64,000 nucleotides of DNA from CAWEHU01 sp963808965 (GTDB lineage: Bacteria; Pseudomonadota; Alphaproteobacteria; Acetobacterales; Acetobacteraceae): the NCBI GenBank assembly GCA_963808965.1, contig CAWEHU010000010.1, positions 1-64,000 of the forward strand. Reading direction: 5' to 3'. The stretch's first letter is position 1. Every line of letters starts with the position of its first letter. This document shows positions 1 through 8,983 of the stretch, in pieces. Below the pieces are notes generated by a model, which made no database searches, was not told the origin of the DNA, and worked only from the letters and a program-made list of their open reading frames with translations. The position numbers were made by a program, and so were the translations under genes.

Positions 1-30
1 TTGCGGCAAGCGAACGACTAGGTACCCGGA

Positions 31-77
31 CCGGCCCCGAGTTGCACCAGGGGAAACCGAGGCCAACTCGGGGCCGG
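31..77 (+). promoter_or_regulatory. Candidate serC leader RNA hairpin
   Basis: Positions 31-44 and 64-77 are perfect reverse complements, giving a 14-bp GC-rich stem closed by a 19-nt loop, about 135 bases before serC. No run of T follows, so it does not look like a simple intrinsic terminator. A conserved cis-regulatory RNA called the serC motif is known upstream of serC-serA operons in Alphaproteobacteria. Location and gene order fit that motif, but I could not compare against its consensus, so the identity is inference. It could also be the end of an upstream transcription unit. Confidence 0.45.
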
Positions 78-213
78 ATTTGTTCAGTTGCCCCCCGGAG
101 AGCGGATACGTCCGGTTCCGCTGCTGTTGACCGGGACTTGCCGGATCGGCTAGGGCCTCGCGCGGGTCACGCCCCCCCACCGGGGCGCTTCTCTTCTGAA
201 AGGGAGAGCCGTC

Positions 214-1401
214 ATGGCGATCGCCGCGCCCAAGCCGGATGTGCGTCCGGCCAATCCCAATTTCTCCTCCGGACCTTGCGCCAAGCGCCCCGGCTTCACG
301 CTCCAAGCGCTTGCGGGCGCGTTCTTCGCGCGCAGTCACCGCGCCAAGCTGCCGAAGGCCCGCCTTCTCGAGGTGATCGAGCGGTCGCGCGCCATCCTCG
401 GCCTGCCGGAGGACTGGAAGCTCGGCATCGTGCCCGCCTCCGACACCGGAGCCGTGGAGATGGCGCTCTGGTCGCTGCTCGGAGCGCGGCCGGTGGACTT
501 GCTCGCGTTCGAGAGTTTCGGCGAGGGGTGGGCCACCGACGTTGTGAAACAGTTGAAGCTGCCGGACGCGCGGGTGCTTTCCGCTCCCTACGGGAAGCTA
601 CCCGATCTCGGGCAGGTCGATTTCAGCCGCGACGTGGTGTTTCCCTGGAACGGCACGACCTCCGGCGTCCGCGTGCCGAACGGCGAATGGATCGCCGCGA
701 ACCGCGCCGGGCTGACGATCTGTGACGCGACCTCGGCGGCCTTCGCGATGGCGCTTCCGTGGCACAAGCTCGATGTCGTCACTTGGTCCTGGCAGAAGGT
801 GCTGGGGGGAGAGGCCGCTCACGGCATGCTCGCCCTCTCGCCGCGCGCGGTCGAGCGGCTGGAGACGCACAAGCCGGCTTGGCCGCTGCCCAAGATTTTC
901 CGGCTCACAAAAGGCGGCAAACTGATCGAGGGCGTCTTCAAGGGCGAGACGATCAACACGCCCAGCATGCTCTGCGTCGAGGATGCGGTGGACGGGCTGC
1001 GCTGGGCCGAGTTGGCCGGCGGCCTTCCGGGTCTGATCGCACGGAGTGAGGCCAATCTGGCCGCCGTCGCCCGTTGGGTGGCGCGTTCGGGGTGGGCCGC
1101 ATTCCTCGCCGAAGAGCCAGGCATCCGGTCCTGCACGTCGATCTGCCTGAAGATCATCGCTCCGTGGTTCACCGTGCTCGATGCCGCGGGACAAGGCGAG
1201 GCTGCGAAACAGATCGCCGCGTTGCTGGAAAGGGAGGGCGTGGCCTACGACATCGGCGCGTATCGCGATGCGCCGCCCGGCCTTCGCATCTGGGGAGGCG
1301 CCACGGTGGAGACGGCGGATATCGAAGCGCTGCTGCCGTGGCTCGACTGGGCTTTCGCGCAGGTTGCGGACCGGTACGCTCCCGCCGCGGCGGCCGAGTG
1401 A
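214..1401 (+). CDS. serC: Phosphoserine aminotransferase
   Basis: PLP-dependent class V aminotransferase that converts 3-phosphohydroxypyruvate and glutamate to phosphoserine in cytoplasmic serine synthesis; it may also act in pyridoxal phosphate synthesis. The 395-residue length and the N-terminal PNPNFSSGPCAKRPGF fit the alphaproteobacterial SerC branch. The PLP lysine is K195 within SWQKVLGGEAAHG. The ATG has a good ribosome site (AAGGGAGAG) about 5 bases upstream. serA follows after 5 bases, so the two are almost certainly one operon, possibly controlled by the upstream hairpin at 31-77. Confidence 0.95.
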   Translation: MAIAAPKPDVRPANPNFSSGPCAKRPGFTLQALAGAFFARSHRAKLPKARLLEVIERSRAILGLPEDWKLGIVPASDTGAVEMALWSLLGARPVDLLAFESFGEGWATDVVKQLKLPDARVLSAPYGKLPDLGQVDFSRDVVFPWNGTTSGVRVPNGEWIAANRAGLTICDATSAAFAMALPWHKLDVVTWSWQKVLGGEAAHGMLALSPRAVERLETHKPAWPLPKIFRLTKGGKLIEGVFKGETINTPSMLCVEDAVDGLRWAELAGGLPGLIARSEANLAAVARWVARSGWAAFLAEEPGIRSCTSICLKIIAPWFTVLDAAGQGEAAKQIAALLEREGVAYDIGAYRDAPPGLRIWGGATVETADIEALLPWLDWAFAQVADRYAPAAAAE

Positions 1402-1406
1402 TCGCG

Positions 1407-2993
1407 ATGCCTCGGGTGCTCATCAGCGACAAGCTGTCCGAAGCCGCCGTGCAGATTTTCCGTGCCCGTGGGATCGAGACCGATTTGCGGCCTGGCCTTA
1501 CACCACCCGAGCTGCGCGAAATCATCGGCCCGTATGATGGGCTCGCGATCCGCTCCGCCACCAAAGTAACGAGGGAGCTGCTCCAAGCCGCACGCAGCCT
1601 GAAGGTCGTCGGCCGGGCCGGGATCGGCGTCGACAACGTCGATGTGAAGGCCGCGACCGCGCGCGGCGTCGTGGTCATGAACACGCCGCACGGCAACGCG
1701 ATCACCACGGCCGAACACGCGATCGCCATGATGTTCGCGCTCGCGCGTCAGATCCCGGAGGCCAGCGCCTCGACCAAGGCGGGAAGATGGGAAAAGAACC
1801 GCTTCATGGGGGTCGAGCTGACAGGCAAGACTCTGGGTCTGATCGGCTGCGGCAATATCGGCTCCATCGTCGCCGACCGCGCGAGCGGGCTGCGTATGAA
1901 GGTGGTCGCCTACGATCCCTATCTCACCGAGAAGCGCGCTATCGAGCTGGGCGTCGAGAAGGTGGATTTGGATACTTTGCTCGCGCGAGCCGACCTTATC
2001 ACGCTGCACGCACCGCTCACTGACGCAACACGCAACATCCTCTCGCGCGAGGCGATCGCGCGGGCGAAGCGCGGGGTGCGAATCATCAACTGCGCGCGAG
2101 GCGGACTGCTCGATGAGCTCGCGCTTGCCGATGCGTTGCGATCCGGTCACGTCGCCGGCGCGGCGCTCGACGTCTTCGAGACCGAGCCGGCGACCGAGAA
2201 CCCTTTGTTTCAGTTCGAGAATGTGGTCTGCACACCGCATCTGGGCGCCGCGACGGCCGAGGCGCAGGAGAATGTCGCGTTGCAGGTCGCCGAGCAGATG
2301 AGCGAGTTCCTGCTGACCGGCGCGGTATCGAACGCGATCAACATGCCGTCCGTCTCGGGCGAGGAGGCGCCGCGGCTCAAGCCGTATATGGAGCTGTGCC
2401 GGCTGCTCGGCGGTTTCGCGGGCCAGCTCACGCAGGCTAAGGAGAGTGTGATCCGGCGCGTGACCATCGAGTACGAAGGGCTGTGCGCGCGACTCAACCA
2501 TCGCCCGCTCACCGCCGCGGCACTCGCCGGATTGATGGCGCCCATGATGGAAGGGGTGAATATGGTCAACGCTCCGGTCGCCGCGCGCGAGCACGGGATC
2601 GAGGTGTCCGAGACCGTGCATGATCGCCCGAGCGAGTACCAAACCCTGGTGCGGGTCACAGTCGAAGGCGGCGAGCAGACGCGCTCGGTCGCCGGCACGT
2701 TGTTCGCGGGATCGCGGCCGCGGATCGTGGAAATCAAAGGAATCCGCGTGGAGGCCGATTTCGGCCGTCACATGCTTTACGTGACGAACCAGGACAAGCC
2801 AGGGTTCATCGGCCGATTCGGCGCGACGCTCGCGGGGGCTGGGATCAATATCGCGACCTTCCATCTGGGCCGCGCCGCGCAGGGTGGTGACGCGATCTGC
2901 CTGGTGTCGGTCGACGAGCCGGTCCCCGAGGACGTGCTGGCGATGGTGCGAACCTTGCCGCTCGTGATGCAGGCAACGGCGCTGGCGTTTTGA
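1407..2993 (+). CDS. serA: D-3-phosphoglycerate dehydrogenase
   Basis: First step of serine synthesis: NAD-dependent oxidation of 3-phosphoglycerate. The 528 residues match the long SerA type: split catalytic domain, Rossmann domain with GLIGCGNIGSIVADRA, catalytic stretch INCARGGLLDE and TPHLGAATAEAQENVA, then an allosteric-substrate-binding region and a C-terminal ACT domain (YVTNQDKPGFIGRFG) that suggests serine feedback. The open frame runs further upstream through serC, but ATG 1407 gives the conserved start MPRVLISDKLSEAAV. A GTG at 1398 overlapping the serC stop is an alternative. Confidence 0.95.
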   Translation: MPRVLISDKLSEAAVQIFRARGIETDLRPGLTPPELREIIGPYDGLAIRSATKVTRELLQAARSLKVVGRAGIGVDNVDVKAATARGVVVMNTPHGNAITTAEHAIAMMFALARQIPEASASTKAGRWEKNRFMGVELTGKTLGLIGCGNIGSIVADRASGLRMKVVAYDPYLTEKRAIELGVEKVDLDTLLARADLITLHAPLTDATRNILSREAIARAKRGVRIINCARGGLLDELALADALRSGHVAGAALDVFETEPATENPLFQFENVVCTPHLGAATAEAQENVALQVAEQMSEFLLTGAVSNAINMPSVSGEEAPRLKPYMELCRLLGGFAGQLTQAKESVIRRVTIEYEGLCARLNHRPLTAAALAGLMAPMMEGVNMVNAPVAAREHGIEVSETVHDRPSEYQTLVRVTVEGGEQTRSVAGTLFAGSRPRIVEIKGIRVEADFGRHMLYVTNQDKPGFIGRFGATLAGAGINIATFHLGRAAQGGDAICLVSVDEPVPEDVLAMVRTLPLVMQATALAF

Positions 2994-4234
2994 TTACGCA
3001 ATCTGAGGGGCGACGCCTCTCCCAACCCCCTCCCGCGAAGGGCGCGGGCTTGTCGGAACTCCCCCGCCCCTTGCGGGAGGGGGCCGGGGGGAGGGATCCG
3101 GACGTAATCAACCCGCATCTTCCCTGGGAGCGGCGGACCGCCCCCAACGCGAGCGCGACACCGGTCTCCGTCAAGCAAGGCACGCAGGAGATCGCACCCG
3201 TTCAGGTGCTGCGCGCGATTTCCGCTATCGCCATCTCGATCTTCCATATCGCCCAGGCCTCCGGCGCCTTCGTCGGGCGGCCGGGCGAAGCGCCGTATCC
3301 CTGGCTGCAGCTTCTGCCGTGGGACGCGAGCGTCGACATCTTCTTCGTCATCTCCGGCTTCGTGATGGTGTATGCCTCGACCCGCTTGTTCGCCCGGCCG
3401 GGCGGCATGTGGCTGTTCGTCGGACGGCGCGCCGCGCGCATCTTTCCGCTGTATTGGGTTGCCACGACCGGCGTGCTGCTCGTCGCCTTCGCCATTCCGC
3501 ACGCGCTGAGCGAGCCGCTCGGAGGCGGAATCGGCTACATTCTCGCCAGCTATTTCTTCATTCCGTGGCAGCGGCCCGACGGGTTCATCCAGCCGGTGTT
3601 CCGGCTGGGCTGGACGCTTAATTACGAGCTTCTGTTCTATTCGATTTTTGCGCTGTTCCTGGTGTTGCCGCGCCGCTGGGCCACGGCTTGCGTAACAGTC
3701 GTCATCCTGGCGCTGGCCGCCGCCGGCGTCCTGTTCCGTCCGAGCATTCCGCAATTCCTCTTCTGGACCGACCCGATCATTGTCGAGTTCGCCGTCGGGA
3801 TGCTGGTCGCTACGCTCCTGCTCGCGGATGTGCGGCTCGATATGTGGGCGCGCGTGGCGCTGGCGGCCGCTGGCGTGCTCATGCTGTTCCTGGAAGGCAG
3901 GAGCGACGGACCGTGGCGTCTGGTCACGTACGGCGTTCCCGCCACGCTGTTTCTTGCCGCCGCCGTGCTGGGCCGGCCGGGAGGAGGCGAGCCATCGCGG
4001 CTGATGCGACTTGGCGTGCTGCTGGGCAATGCCTCGTACGCGATCTATCTGGTCCACCCGTTTCCGATGCGAGCGCTGCGCGAGGTCTGGGCCCGGCTGC
4101 ATTGGACGGGGATGGCGGGCATCGTGTCCTACGTCGTCTTCACCGTGACATTGTCCTGCGTCGTGGCCGTGGTGCTGCATCTCCGTGTCGAGATGCCGCT
4201 GACGAGAGCTGTGCGTCGAGCTCTGCGGGTGTGA
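2990..4234 (+). CDS. Acyltransferase 3 family membrane protein
   Basis: Integral membrane O-acyltransferase of the acyltransferase-3 family (OafA/ExoZ-like), which transfers acyl groups to surface glycans. The family domain begins at about residue 68 (IAPVQVLRAISAIAISIFHI) and continues through roughly ten hydrophobic segments, including the motif FFVISGFVMVYAS. The start is doubtful. The frame opens at a TTG overlapping the serA stop (TTGA), but residues 5-40 are encoded by a REP-like palindrome. Other in-frame starts are TTG 3050 and TTG 3071, also in the repeat; no ATG or GTG precedes the domain. It may be translationally coupled to serA. The acceptor is unknown. Confidence 0.8.
   Translation: MITQSEGRRLSQPPPAKGAGLSELPRPLREGAGGRDPDVINPHLPWERRTAPNASATPVSVKQGTQEIAPVQVLRAISAIAISIFHIAQASGAFVGRPGEAPYPWLQLLPWDASVDIFFVISGFVMVYASTRLFARPGGMWLFVGRRAARIFPLYWVATTGVLLVAFAIPHALSEPLGGGIGYILASYFFIPWQRPDGFIQPVFRLGWTLNYELLFYSIFALFLVLPRRWATACVTVVILALAAAGVLFRPSIPQFLFWTDPIIVEFAVGMLVATLLLADVRLDMWARVALAAAGVLMLFLEGRSDGPWRLVTYGVPATLFLAAAVLGRPGGGEPSRLMRLGVLLGNASYAIYLVHPFPMRALREVWARLHWTGMAGIVSYVVFTVTLSCVVAVVLHLRVEMPLTRAVRRALRV
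3017..3095. repeat. REP-like palindromic repeat, copy 1
   Basis: Two near-perfect inverted arms, CCCCCTCCCGCGAAGGG at 3026-3042 and its complement at 3067-3083, with further C/G-rich flanks. The same pattern recurs at about 46850-46936 and, as one arm pair only, at 49863-49898. It lies directly after serA and is read through by the acyltransferase frame. It resembles REP-type elements of high-GC proteobacteria; whether it acts as a terminator, mRNA stabiliser or mobile remnant is not visible. Confidence 0.75.
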
Positions 4235-4289
4235 GCCGGTTTCTGCGGTCCGGGGCCGAGTGCTATAGCCGCGCCGCCCCGGGGAACTC

Positions 4290-5444
4290 ATGATCGACGA
4301 TCTGCCCAATAATCTCGCCTTGCTCCCGGCCGGTTTGCGCGACCTGCTGCCGCCGGAGGCGGAGGTCGAGGCAGCCGCGGTCGAACGGCTGATGCAGACC
4401 TTCGCGGCGCATGGCTATCAGCGCGTGAAGCCCCCACTGCTCGAATTCGAGGATAGCCTGCTCGCCGGCTCAGGCGCCGCGGTGGCTGAGCAGATCTTCC
4501 GCATCATGGACCCGGATAGCCAGCGAATGATGGGCCTCCGGGCGGACACCACCCCGCAGGTGGCGCGCCTCGCCACCACGCGTCTCGCGAACGCCCCGCG
4601 GCCCTTGCGGCTTTCCTATGCCGGCCAGTGCCTCCGTGTGCGCGGAACCCAGCTTGCACCGGACCGGCAGGTCGCGCAGGCCGGGATCGAGCTGGTCGGC
4701 TGCGACAACCCTGCGGCCGACGCGGAGATCGTGCTGGTCGGGGCCGAGGCGCTGGCCGCGGTCGGGGTCGAGCGGATGAGCTTTGACCTCACCTTGCCGA
4801 CGCTCGCGCCCGCGCTGCTCGAGGAGGCCGGTATCGAGGGTCCGCAGCGATCAGCGCTCGGCCGGGCGCTGGACCGCAAGGATGCGGCATCCGTTACCCG
4901 GCACGGTGGAACGCTCGCCGGTGTCCTCACGGAGCTGTTGCTCGCGGCGGGGCCGGCCGACCGGGCGCTCGCGGCACTGGCTTCCGCCGATCTGCCGCAG
5001 GCGGCGCGCCGGCTCGCGCAGCGACTGGAGGACACGGTCGCGGAGATCCGCGCTCGCGCGCCTGGCCTCCGCGTCACCGTCGATCCGGTGGAGTTCCGTG
5101 GCTTCCGTTACGAGACGGGCGTGTGCGTCACGATCTACGCGCCCGGCCGGCACGAGGAACTAGGGCGGGGAGGCCGGTACATCTGCGGCGAGGCGGAGCC
5201 GGCGATCGGGTTGACGCTGTTTCCGCATGCCGTGCTGCGCGTCGCCCGGCCGCCTTCGCCCCGTCTGCGCGCGTTCGTTCCGCTCGGCGCCTCCCAGGCC
5301 GATGCCGCCGCGCTGCGCGGCCAAGGGTTTGCAACGGTCGCCGGCTTGGCCGACGATCCGGACCCGGAAGCCGAAGCGCGCCGTCTGGAATGCACGCACA
5401 TTCTGCGCGACGGCACGCCGGTGCCGCTCCAGACCGGCCGTTGA
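4290..5444 (+). CDS. hisZ: ATP phosphoribosyltransferase regulatory subunit
   Basis: HisZ is a catalytically inactive class II histidyl-tRNA synthetase paralogue. It binds short-form HisG and confers activity and histidine feedback on the first step of histidine synthesis. The 384 residues fit the family: N-terminal LLPAGLRDLLPPEAE, motif 2-like region ADTTPQVARLA followed by RPLRLSYAGQCLRVRG, and the C-terminal histidine-patch-like GFRYETGVCVTIYAPGR. purA follows 17 bases downstream, the usual hisZ-purA pairing in Alphaproteobacteria. hisG is not in the window. Confidence 0.93.
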   Translation: MIDDLPNNLALLPAGLRDLLPPEAEVEAAAVERLMQTFAAHGYQRVKPPLLEFEDSLLAGSGAAVAEQIFRIMDPDSQRMMGLRADTTPQVARLATTRLANAPRPLRLSYAGQCLRVRGTQLAPDRQVAQAGIELVGCDNPAADAEIVLVGAEALAAVGVERMSFDLTLPTLAPALLEEAGIEGPQRSALGRALDRKDAASVTRHGGTLAGVLTELLLAAGPADRALAALASADLPQAARRLAQRLEDTVAEIRARAPGLRVTVDPVEFRGFRYETGVCVTIYAPGRHEELGRGGRYICGEAEPAIGLTLFPHAVLRVARPPSPRLRAFVPLGASQADAAALRGQGFATVAGLADDPDPEAEARRLECTHILRDGTPVPLQTGR

Positions 5445-5461
5445 GAGCTGAGGGCTGAGAT

Positions 5462-6752
5462 ATGGCCAATGTCGCCGTGATCGGCGCCCAGTGGGGCGAT
5501 GAGGGCAAGGGCAAGGTCGTGGACTGGCTCGCGAGCCGCGCGGACATCGTGGTTCGGTTCCAGGGCGGCCACAACGCCGGCCACACGCTGGTAGTGGGCG
5601 AGCAGACCTACAAACTTTCGCTGCTGCCGAGCGGGCTCGTGCGCGGCAAACTTGGTATCATCGGCAACGGTGTGGTGGTCGATCCCGAGGCGCTACTGGC
5701 GGAGATCGACCGGGTGCGCGCCCAAGGACTCGCGGTCACGCCCGAGACTCTGCGCATCGCCGAGAATGCGATTCTCATCCTCCCGCTCCATTCGGCGACA
5801 GACCGCGCGCGCGAGATGGCACGCGGGACGCGCAAGATCGGTACGACGGGACGCGGCATCGGCCCCGCGTACGAGGACAAGGTCGCCCGTCGCGCCATCC
5901 GCGTATGCGACCTCGCCGAGCCGGAGACGATCTCGGCCAAGCTCGATGAGCTGCTACTGCATCACAACACGCTGCTGAAGGGTCTCGGCGCGGAGACCTT
6001 CGCCAAGGATGCGCTGATGGCGGAGCTTCTGGCGCTCGCCCCGCGCATCCTGCCGTTCATGGAGCCCGTTTGGGAACGGCTGGATGCCGCGCGACGCGCG
6101 GGCCGCCGCATCCTGTTCGAGGGCGCGCAGGCGGTGATGCTGGACGTCGATCACGGCACCTACCCGTTTGTGACGAGCAGCAACACCGTCCCGGCGACCG
6201 CGGCTTCCGGCTCTGGTCTCGGACCCTCCGCCGTCGGGTTCGTGCTGGGGATCGCGAAGGCTTATTCCACCCGCGTCGGCTCCGGTCCGTTCCCGACCGA
6301 GCTGCATGACGGCATCGGGCAGGTATTGGGCGACCGGGGCAACGAGTTCGGGACGGTCACGGGGCGGCGGCGGCGCTGCGGCTGGTTCGACGCGGTGCTG
6401 GTCCGGCAGGCGGTGAAGGTCGGCGGCATCAATGGGATCGCCCTGACCAAGCTCGACGTGCTGGACGGGTTGCCGGAGCTGAAAATTTGCACCGGATACC
6501 GCATCCACGGCGAGGTATTCCGGCGTCTGCCAGCCGGACAAGGAGCGCAGGCGGCGGCCGAGCCCGAATACGAAACGATCGAGGGCTGGTCCGGCTCGAA
6601 CTCGCGGCGCACGCTCCTGGGCCGACCTGCCGGCGCAGGCGGTGAAGTATGTGCGGCGGATCGAGGAGCTGGTCGAAGCGCCTGTCACGCTGCTTTCAAC
6701 GAGCCCCGAGCGCGACGACACGATCATGGTGCGCGATCCGTTCGAGGGTTGA
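5462..6752 (+). CDS. purA: Adenylosuccinate synthetase (one frameshift)
   Basis: Condenses IMP and aspartate using GTP in AMP synthesis. The N-terminal GAQWGDEGKGKVVDWL and GGHNAGHTL motifs and the IMP/GTP-binding regions are intact. The frame breaks at GAACTC (6598-6603). Removing one A there restores GSTRGARSWADLPAQ, the conserved PurA segment, and the reading continues to a TGA at 6750-6752 ending DTIMVRDPFEG. The repaired protein is 429 residues, normal for the family. Because purA is essential and the repair is exact at a GANTC site, a sequence error is much likelier than a pseudogene. Likely cotranscribed with hisZ. Confidence 0.93.
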
Positions 6753-6765
6753 AAGTTGTGCCACT

Positions 6766-6947
6766 TAGAACTCCTTTTATGCTGACTGGAACGCGATAAC
6801 GCAAAAATTCCGTTCATCCCCGCGCAGGCGGGGAGCCAGGTCTCTCGCATTATGAACGGTGGCATTGTTTCGCGGGACTGGATTCCCGCTTTCGCGGGAA
6901 CGAACGGGGGTTGGGTAGCCGCTCACAGTCAGCCCAAAACGAGTCTA
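6766..6947 (-). mobile_element. MITE-like element, copy A
   Basis: A 182-base element with imperfect terminal inverted repeats: read on the minus strand it begins TAGACTCGTTTTGGGCTG, and the other end reads TAGAACTCCTTTTATGCTG. It contains internal palindromes of the type CCCGCGAAAGCGGG and CCCCGCCTGCGCGGGG. Two further copies lie at 35615-35814 and 53819-53958 on the plus strand. The ends start with TA inside CTAG-like sites, the usual target of IS630/Tc1-mariner-type elements, so it is probably a non-autonomous derivative. No transposase gene is present in the window. Confidence 0.8.
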
Positions 6948-7175
6948 GATTTCGAAGCAAGAGCGCATGAGCGTCGCACGTGACGGGGACGGTCGGGAGT
7001 GAACCCGTCGGCCGGAAGCGAGCGCCGGTTCATTTCCCCGACTTAAGCAGACGCTCGGTGCTTGGATGCGAATCGAGCCCAAACCGACACTTTTCGCAAA
7101 CCGCATGATTGTGAAACGGTATTCGTAACGGCTGATAATACCGGCAATCACTCGGTCGTTCCTATGACGAGCCGC
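6948..7175. other. Intergenic, no gene recognised
   Basis: About 230 bases between the MITE and the convergent hypothetical gene. It contains a somewhat AT-richer stretch around 7075-7150, but I see no tRNA fold, convincing open frame or clear terminator. Confidence 0.5.
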
Positions 7176-7709
7176 TCAGGCTTCCCCTCCGCGCGCGTCG
7201 CGGCGGGCCTGGGCGTCGCGGACGAACTGGGACACCCGGCCGACCTCGCGCGGGTCCACCCGCACCGTGTCCCCGGGGTTTTCCTGAGGCTGCATGCCCT
7301 CCGACGCCGTCCAGCCAGAGCCCGGGTGATGCACCGGGGCGTTGCGCCGGCGCTCCAGTGCCTCTCGCATCCGGGCGAGGTTCTGGGCCCGCCTCTGGTC
7401 GGCGCGTAGCCGCTCCAACCGCTTGCTCACGCGGCGCAGCGCCCGGGTGAATACCTGCTTCTTGGCGGCCATGCCGCGCTCACTCGGGAGTTCGGGTGTG
7501 GCACCGCTTGGGGCGGCCCGGCCCTGGCGGGCTCGGCGGCGCGCCCGCACGATGTCGCGGGCCCGGGACTGTCGCGACCGCAGCCAACGCGCGAGCTGCA
7601 CCAGCTCCTCGTGCGCGAGTTCGCCCACTGCCGGATAGTGGCTGCGTGCCACCGGCTCGTACTCGTCCTCGGCCAGCAATCGCCGCTCGGCCACGATCTC
7701 GACGCCCAT
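7176..7709 (-). CDS. Conserved-looking arginine-rich hypothetical protein
   Basis: 177 residues from ATG 7709, preceded by GGAGACC. The frame stays open further upstream but without coding character. The sequence is highly charged and largely helical: LAHEELVQLARWLRSRQSRARDIVRARRRAR, then KQVFTRALRRVSKRLERL and RAQNLARMREALERRRN, suggesting an extended or coiled helical protein, perhaps nucleic-acid binding. The C-terminal third is polar with HPGSGWTASEGMQPQENPGD. I do not recognise a named family; I suspect a protein restricted to related bacteria. Codon use looks normal for the window. Confidence 0.6.
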   Translation of the reverse strand: MGVEIVAERRLLAEDEYEPVARSHYPAVGELAHEELVQLARWLRSRQSRARDIVRARRRARQGRAAPSGATPELPSERGMAAKKQVFTRALRRVSKRLERLRADQRRAQNLARMREALERRRNAPVHHPGSGWTASEGMQPQENPGDTVRVDPREVGRVSQFVRDAQARRDARGGEA

Positions 7710-8263
7710 CTCGGAGGTCTCCGTCCTAGAACCGGGTTTGAGTGTAAGGGAGCGATTCAGGAAACCATGTCGCGGAACCCGCGACGTTGCCTCGGCTCGA
7801 CCCACCGCTTCGAATGCACCATCCTACACTGCCGGACCATCAAGCGAACTCCAAGCGGGATCCGTGCTAAAGCCGGATCTGGGCTCTTAGGCTGAGCGAA
7901 TCGCTGAGCAGGCGCGTGGAGGAGTCAGGGATGATCTTGCGGCTCAGCGCCGTAAACGGCTCGCCGTGAACGAGCCCGCCTCGGGCGGGATTTCCAAATC
8001 GAACTCGAAGAAAATCAGCACGCTGCTTCGCCAATCCGTGCCGGAGCACGAGCTCGTTTCGTCCGCGGCGGCTCTGAAAAGAATCGTCAGCTGGGCGCAA
8101 TACCGACCGTCAACGCGGGCCCGCAATCTCACGTTTTCGCTGCAGAACTTGGAACAGCCCTGAGTGGGTTGATATGCTCCCCGCAGTAGCTGAGCCACGA
8201 AAATGCAACGGAGTGCAACGGCATCTGCCGGGGCTGCCCGCGTTCGCGTATGGTTCCTCCGTC
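7710..8263. other. Intergenic, no convincing gene
   Basis: About 550 bases between the divergently placed hypothetical gene and the response regulator. Short open frames exist on both strands (for example 7966-8163 plus and 7867-8100 minus), but none has a ribosome site, family motif or codon pattern I trust. A small hairpin CCCGCCTCGGGCGGG lies near 7975-7992. The segment presumably holds the promoters of both flanking genes. Confidence 0.45.
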
Positions 8264-8983
8264 ATGGAGCAGATGCCGCACATCCTCGTGGTGGATGACG
8301 ACCGCGAAATCCGCGAGCTGCTGGCGCGGTTCCTTGAGCGCCATCGCATGCGCATCACCGCCGTGCGCGATGCCCGTGAGGCGCGTCGGGTGTGGAATAA
8401 CGGGCACTTCCATCTGGTCGTGCTGGACCTGATGCTGCCGGGCGAGGGCGGCCTCGATCTCGCCCGGTGGATGCGCGGCCACTCGGACGTGCCGATCGTC
8501 ATGCTTACCGCGATGGGGGAGGAAACGGACCGGATCATCGGGCTCGAACTCGGCGCCGACGATTACCTGGCGAAACCGTTCAATCCCCGCGAGTTGCTGG
8601 CGCGCATTCGAGCCGTCTTGCGCCGGGCCGGCGACACCGGGGAGCGCCGGCAGGAGGCTATCGCCCGCGCGCTCCGGTTCGGCGGCTGGACGCTCGAGCC
8701 GGCGCGGCGTCGGCTCCTGAACCCCGACGGGGTCGAGGTGGCGCTGACCGGCGGTGAATACGACCTCCTGCTCGCCCTGGTTGAGCGCGCCAACCGGGTA
8801 CTCACTCGCGACATGCTGCTTGACCTGCTGCGGGGCCGGCAGGCGGGACCGTTCGACCGTGCCATCGACGTCGCCATCAGCCGGCTTCGACGCAAGCTCG
8901 AAGACGACGGGCGGAACGCGCAACTCATCAAGACCGTGCGTGGCGGAGGTTACGTGTTGGCGGCCGACGTCGAGCGGGCGTGA
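8264..8983 (+). CDS. OmpR-family response regulator
   Basis: 239-residue two-domain regulator. The receiver domain has HILVVDDDREIRELL, phospho-acceptor D55 in VVLDLMLPGEGGLDLA and the switch lysine in GADDYLAKPFNPRELLARI. The C-terminal winged helix contains LTGGEYDLLLALVE and DRAIDVAISRLRRKLEDDG, ending KTVRGGGYVLAADV. The start at ATG 8264 gives the usual family length; an in-frame ATG at 8174 would add 30 unlike residues. Overlaps the kinase gene by four bases (GTGA), so it is the partner regulator. Target genes are not evident; OmpR-type regulators often control envelope or stress functions. Confidence 0.93.
   Translation: MEQMPHILVVDDDREIRELLARFLERHRMRITAVRDAREARRVWNNGHFHLVVLDLMLPGEGGLDLARWMRGHSDVPIVMLTAMGEETDRIIGLELGADDYLAKPFNPRELLARIRAVLRRAGDTGERRQEAIARALRFGGWTLEPARRRLLNPDGVEVALTGGEYDLLLALVERANRVLTRDMLLDLLRGRQAGPFDRAIDVAISRLRRKLEDDGRNAQLIKTVRGGGYVLAADVERA

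Noticed and set aside
5462..6752. purA and other split essential genes as true pseudogenes
   Set aside because: Too many unrelated essential genes are affected, each by net one-base insertions with otherwise perfect motifs, and many at GANTC sites. Sequence error is far more likely than mass decay.
6948..7175. Possible tRNA or attachment site after the MITE
   Set aside because: No cloverleaf, T-loop consensus or flanking direct repeats could be found by eye.
7867..8163. Short open frames on both strands before the response regulator
   Set aside because: No ribosome site, no recognisable family, and both strands are equally open, as expected by chance at this GC content.
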